Assembly: GCF_003286085.1 (NCBI RefSeq)
Contig: NW_020825289.1
Location: forward strand, 7,874,001-7,938,000
Direction: 5' to 3'
Source: Drosophila persimilis
Taxonomy: Eukaryota > Arthropoda > Insecta > Diptera > Drosophilidae
DNA: 64,000 nucleotides
Positions within the stretch are counted from its first letter, which is position 1, and each line of letters begins with the position of its first letter. Below, one piece after another: positions 60,732 through 64,000 of the stretch. Under the pieces are notes generated by a model. The model saw nothing but the letters and a program-made list of their open reading frames with translations, ran no database searches and had not been told where the DNA came from. The position numbers and the translations under genes were made by a program.

Positions 60732-62150
60732 GTGCCGGACCCCCTGCCGATCGCCCATGTGAACAACGTATTATAGTAATATAGAGACCCCCCACCCCCC
60801 CATAGACATGTAGACTAGAATGCAATGGCTATATACATATGAGTATGTATCCCAATAGACAGACACACTATAGCGCAAGTGCAGAGGCTTACGCACAGCA
60901 GAACCAGCAGCAACACCAGTCCTGTTCACAGGCACAGGCACAGCCACAGGCCCAGTCCCAGCCCAGGGCACACACACAAAGCCAAGGCAACAGATAGATA
61001 TATATCATAAATATATACACATATGTGTGTATATTTTAGACCGATCAAAGACCCATGTAAACTAAGTAACCTTGCAGTTCTTACAACTTTTTGTATAAAG
61101 CCAAAAAGAGTACGAAGAGGAGGAGAAGGAGGTGGAAGAACGCTTAAAGGGCAAACAAACGAGTGTTGTGTATTTTGTGCTTGTTGCATATCCCTAAAGA
61201 TACTCGTTGTTTTTGTGATTGTTTAAGGATATCTCAAGCACACTAAAAAATAAAAAGCAAAAAACAAACAATCTATAAACTCTCAGTGTAATTACAAGAA
61301 AACATACAAAAAGAAAAAGAAAAACAAGATGGAAAAGAAAACGAAAACGAAAAAACAAAAGGCAAACGTAAAGCATAAAAAACAGATTAGATTATATGTA
61401 ATGTATATATTTATTTTTAAATTAATTGTACCATATGGATAGAAATCATAGTTTGGCATCTGTCTGGCACCCCCTATGAAGACTATATTTTTATAATTTA
61501 TTCGCGCATGTGCGAAGTTCGTTTGGTTTGTTCTATGAATATAAGAACTTCATATTGATGTATATGAGATATATATATATATATATATATACACATACTT
61601 TACTGTGTAATTTATAAACTAATTGGAGTGTATATCGCCTGGGCCCAGCGCCTAGTTCTTAAGTTCTTATACTGTAATTTTAGCCTAAGTTTAGTATTCT
61701 CCACCAGACAAATCACCCGCACCCACACTCACCCGAGCCTAGAAACGACTCTCCATATCCACACCATTTCTTTAGCATATAGCGCATAAACGTAATTCTA
61801 ATTCACGAAAATAATTTCAAAAGAAGGCCCCCTATACATTAAGAAAAACTGTTGATAAAAAAACAATACAAAGGCAATGCAAATGATAAACGAAAGAACG
61901 AAAGAAGGAAACAAAACTGCAAAAGAGAGAACGAAAACCACATAGATAATAGCAAGTAAAAATCAGAAGCAACAAAGTTACGATTATGATGAGGTTAAAC
62001 AAAATTCAAAACAATACCTAAGCAAAGAACAAGAACAACAGAACATTCTGCTCCTAGATGCACCTCACTGCAAAATTAACCAATACATAAACATAATTAC
62101 AAATAAATTTGAGAAAAAAAAGAAAGTGATGTGAATAAGTAGAAATTTCT
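60732..62150 (+). other. Asx: Asx 3' UTR
   Basis: An AT-rich trailer follows the Asx stop. A Pumilio-type word TGTATATA lies at 61,402-61,409 and a TA microsatellite near 61,567-61,590. AATAAA at 62,102-62,107 is the best distal poly(A) signal, giving about 1.4 kb. An earlier AATAAA near 61,248 could give a shorter form. Confidence 0.5.
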
Positions 62151-62564
62151 AAGGGGATAACGCCTCAGAGCTCACTGTTCATAGGGTGATATTCTTCTGT
62201 CGCAGAAGGAAACGATCTATCTGCAGAGTATTTACAGACTGGCCCACATTCTCTTGGTTATTTTATTCGTTACTTAGATTCAATTATGGAACAATTTTTG
62301 TTGATGCCCAAATTTTGACGGGCTTCAGTAATCTAATTTTCAATGCCTATAAGGCCCTTTTTGATGCATATGTATATAGATCCATTAATGACAGAATAGC
62401 TTTGGTTTTTTATAATTTTATAATTCCTTTTGTTTTTGTTTTTATTAAGGAGAAAAAAATACAACTTTGTTTCGTTCGGATGGTTGTAACTTTACTTTAC
62501 GAAGTATTCAGTCCATTTCTAAATGTTAGAAATTCTCTAACTAAGCACAGGGTGCGGTATAGGT
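62151..62564. other. Gap between Asx and the cuticle gene
   Basis: It holds the likely 3' UTR of the minus-strand cuticle gene (TTTATT near 62,449 is a possible poly(A) signal). A plus-strand open frame runs across 62,186-62,575, but it is AT-rich, resembles no protein I know and overlaps the cuticle coding end, so I do not call it. Confidence 0.4.
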
Positions 62565-62930
62565 TTAAGCCCTGATGTCCTTGTAGTGCTTGTCCTCGTC
62601 GCTCTTGTCCAGCTTGATCGAGTACTTGCCGATGAGGGAGCCCTCAACGTCGGCCTGGCCATCGGGATTGAATTGGGGTCCATCACCAATATCCTGCATC
62701 TCGTCCTTGAGCACCCTGTAGCCGTCCTTATCGGCGATATAGTGAACGGTGCGCTTCACGAATCCATCCGTGTAGCTGTACGAGCCTCTGACGGTGCCCC
62801 CATCGCGCTCCTCTGTCCTTGTATTCTGGTTGTCGTTGATTTGATCGTCGATGTTGGAGCTGAAGGAGTACTGTGCATTTTCGTTCTGCTGGCGCTCCAA
62901 CTCTAATCTGTCCTCCTCATCCTGATCGAT
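62565..62930 (-). CDS. Cpr51A: RR-type cuticle protein, last exon (Cpr51A-like)
   Basis: This exon encodes 121 residues to the stop. It begins at a good acceptor (CCGATTTCAG, phase 0) with IDQDEEDRLELERQQNENA. The chitin-binding Rebers-Riddiford domain follows: YSFSSNIDDQ, TVRGSYSYTDGFVKRTVHY, IADKDGYRVLKDEM. The protein is expected to be secreted into cuticle and to bind chitin. The acidic start is typical of the soft-cuticle RR-1 group. The first exon with the signal peptide was not found: it is either beyond the window end or too short to see. The name rests on family and on position beside L-Cpsf160-Asx, as I recall from D. melanogaster 51A. Confidence 0.75.
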   Translation of the reverse strand: MDQDEEDRLELERQQNENAQYSFSSNIDDQINDNQNTRTEERDGGTVRGSYSYTDGFVKRTVHYIADKDGYRVLKDEMQDIGDGPQFNPDGQADVEGSLIGKYSIKLDKSDEDKHYKDIRA

Positions 62931-64000
62931 CTGAAATCGGAGAGAAATAATTTTCATTAATCAACCTGATCGAAGTGAGACTCAAGCCCCTTTTTTCCAA
63001 TTAAATATTCTTGTGATTTAAATAAAATATGAATCTGATTTCAAGGTGAATACCGCATCATTTCTGTTCGGTCTGTCAGACCTCTGGATTTCCCCTTCCA
63101 TTGCACATATGACATCATGTGGGGATTTTCTATACTGACTAATGACCCAATGAACCTTGCTAACTATTGAGCGTATAGACATCTGTCAGATACGGTTATA
63201 TAATAATTTTACATGATCTTGCGATCTACAAGGTTTATGCAAGCCAGGAAGATTATCGCCATGGAAAAATCTGAATGAAAATTGTTTCTGATACCCATAT
63301 ATTGTCAAATATTGAAAACTTTCGCTCATCCGAAAGTGCTGATTGGTGCTATGGACAAAGAATGTTCCCATTGTCATTCCAACATGAATCGGATGCTATG
63401 TGTTGCGCATCAGTGCAACTACCAGAAATTGCTGGCAACTTTTGACAAATTTTAGCAAATGATTATCACAACTTGTAACGATCGTGTAAACCTAATCTTA
63501 GCTGCAACGAGTATGACTCAACAGAGCGAACGAAACGTTGATTGCGATGTTTTGACACATTATTTCTGTTCTCCTTCCCCAAGCATATTCAATTTGTCTT
63601 CTGCTTGAATGCATGAACGGAAGCAGTAATTGAAAAATGTGTCGATGTATTCCAGTTATCTGCTCGATATGGGGTCTCGTTGGTAGGCTAAATGCTCTAC
63701 TAGAATACTTATGTGAAGAAACTACCTTCGTTGAATGGTAAGGATTACAAGGAACTTCCACAACATCAAATCCCCACAGAATTTATTTTAATACTCAAAT
63801 AAAATAATAGATTTGTATTGCTCTTTTCTATCATAGCTTGTATCTTGTATGTATCTTCTACATCCTTCTTCCATGTTTCGCTATACATTTCGCGGGCTTG
63901 CGGGTAGCGTCTACAGCTATCGGCTATCCCGATCCTAGCTATATGTAAATTCAAAGTCAAAATGATAAGTTTTCGCTGTTGTTGGGGTGGAATATTTTTT
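62931..64000. other. Intron or upstream DNA of the cuticle gene, no gene seen
   Basis: No convincing signal-peptide exon is present on the minus strand. The best candidate is an 11-codon hydrophobic start (MAIIFLACINL, 63,262-63,230) followed by a weak donor GTAGAT, which is too short to trust. An open frame at 63,766-63,960 has no recognisable features. Confidence 0.35.

Noticed and set aside
62186-62575. 129-codon plus-strand frame next to the cuticle gene
   Set aside because: AT-rich, Phe-rich translation that overlaps the cuticle coding end, with no domain.
63230-63262. First exon of the cuticle gene (MAIIFLACINL)
   Set aside because: The phase fits, but the signal would be only 11 residues and the donor GTAGAT is poor.

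Overview
The window is nuclear DNA of a Drosophila species. The evidence is short GT-AG introns of about 50-80 bp, DRE (TATCGATA), Motif 1 and Motif 6 promoter words, and single-copy genes that I recognise as fly genes: PTP-ER, virilizer (vir), Lobe/PRAS40 (L), Cpsf160, Additional sex combs (Asx) and a cuticle protein resembling Cpr51A. From memory, all of these map to Muller element C (2R) in D. melanogaster, but at separate places (PTP-ER near 55, vir near 59D, L-Cpsf160-Asx-Cpr51A near 51A). The gene order here is therefore rearranged. An obscura-group species is plausible but not shown.

Layout. Positions 1-16,200 are repeat-rich. A near-identical direct duplication (1-1375 and 5788-7162, AT-rich low-complexity DNA plus about 700 bp of less simple sequence) brackets one intact carboxylesterase gene (2674-4530, minus) and a short 123-bp minisatellite. 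Between 7.2 and 15.1 kb lies a compound satellite field. It is built from a 46-bp monomer with an exact 536-bp higher-order period, a 25-bp monomer with no stop codon in any of six frames, and a recurring spacer of about 150 bp. A third, diverged copy of the bracketing repeat follows (about 15,130-16,100).

From 16.3 to 31.7 kb the genes are dense: PTP-ER (minus), an unrecognised proline-rich protein (minus), two tandem mitochondrial IF1-type genes (plus), 5-formyltetrahydrofolate cyclo-ligase (plus) and vir (minus, six coding exons). From 33.1 to 64 kb is the L-Cpsf160-Asx-cuticle block. L has an 11.6-kb first intron, Cpsf160 runs convergently toward L, and Asx has eight coding exons. An older dispersed repeat (R) that carries tandem copies of a Motif 6-like word lies at about 1.4-2.5 kb, 32.3-32.8 kb (the vir/L junction) and 52.4-53.2 kb (between Cpsf160 and Asx).

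The genes act in unrelated processes: MAP-kinase dephosphorylation (PTP-ER), m6A writing and splicing (vir), TORC1/Akt signalling (L), mRNA 3' processing (Cpsf160) and Polycomb deubiquitination (Asx). Exon joins were worked out by hand from splice sites and reading frames, and every reported multi-exon CDS keeps frame across all junctions.
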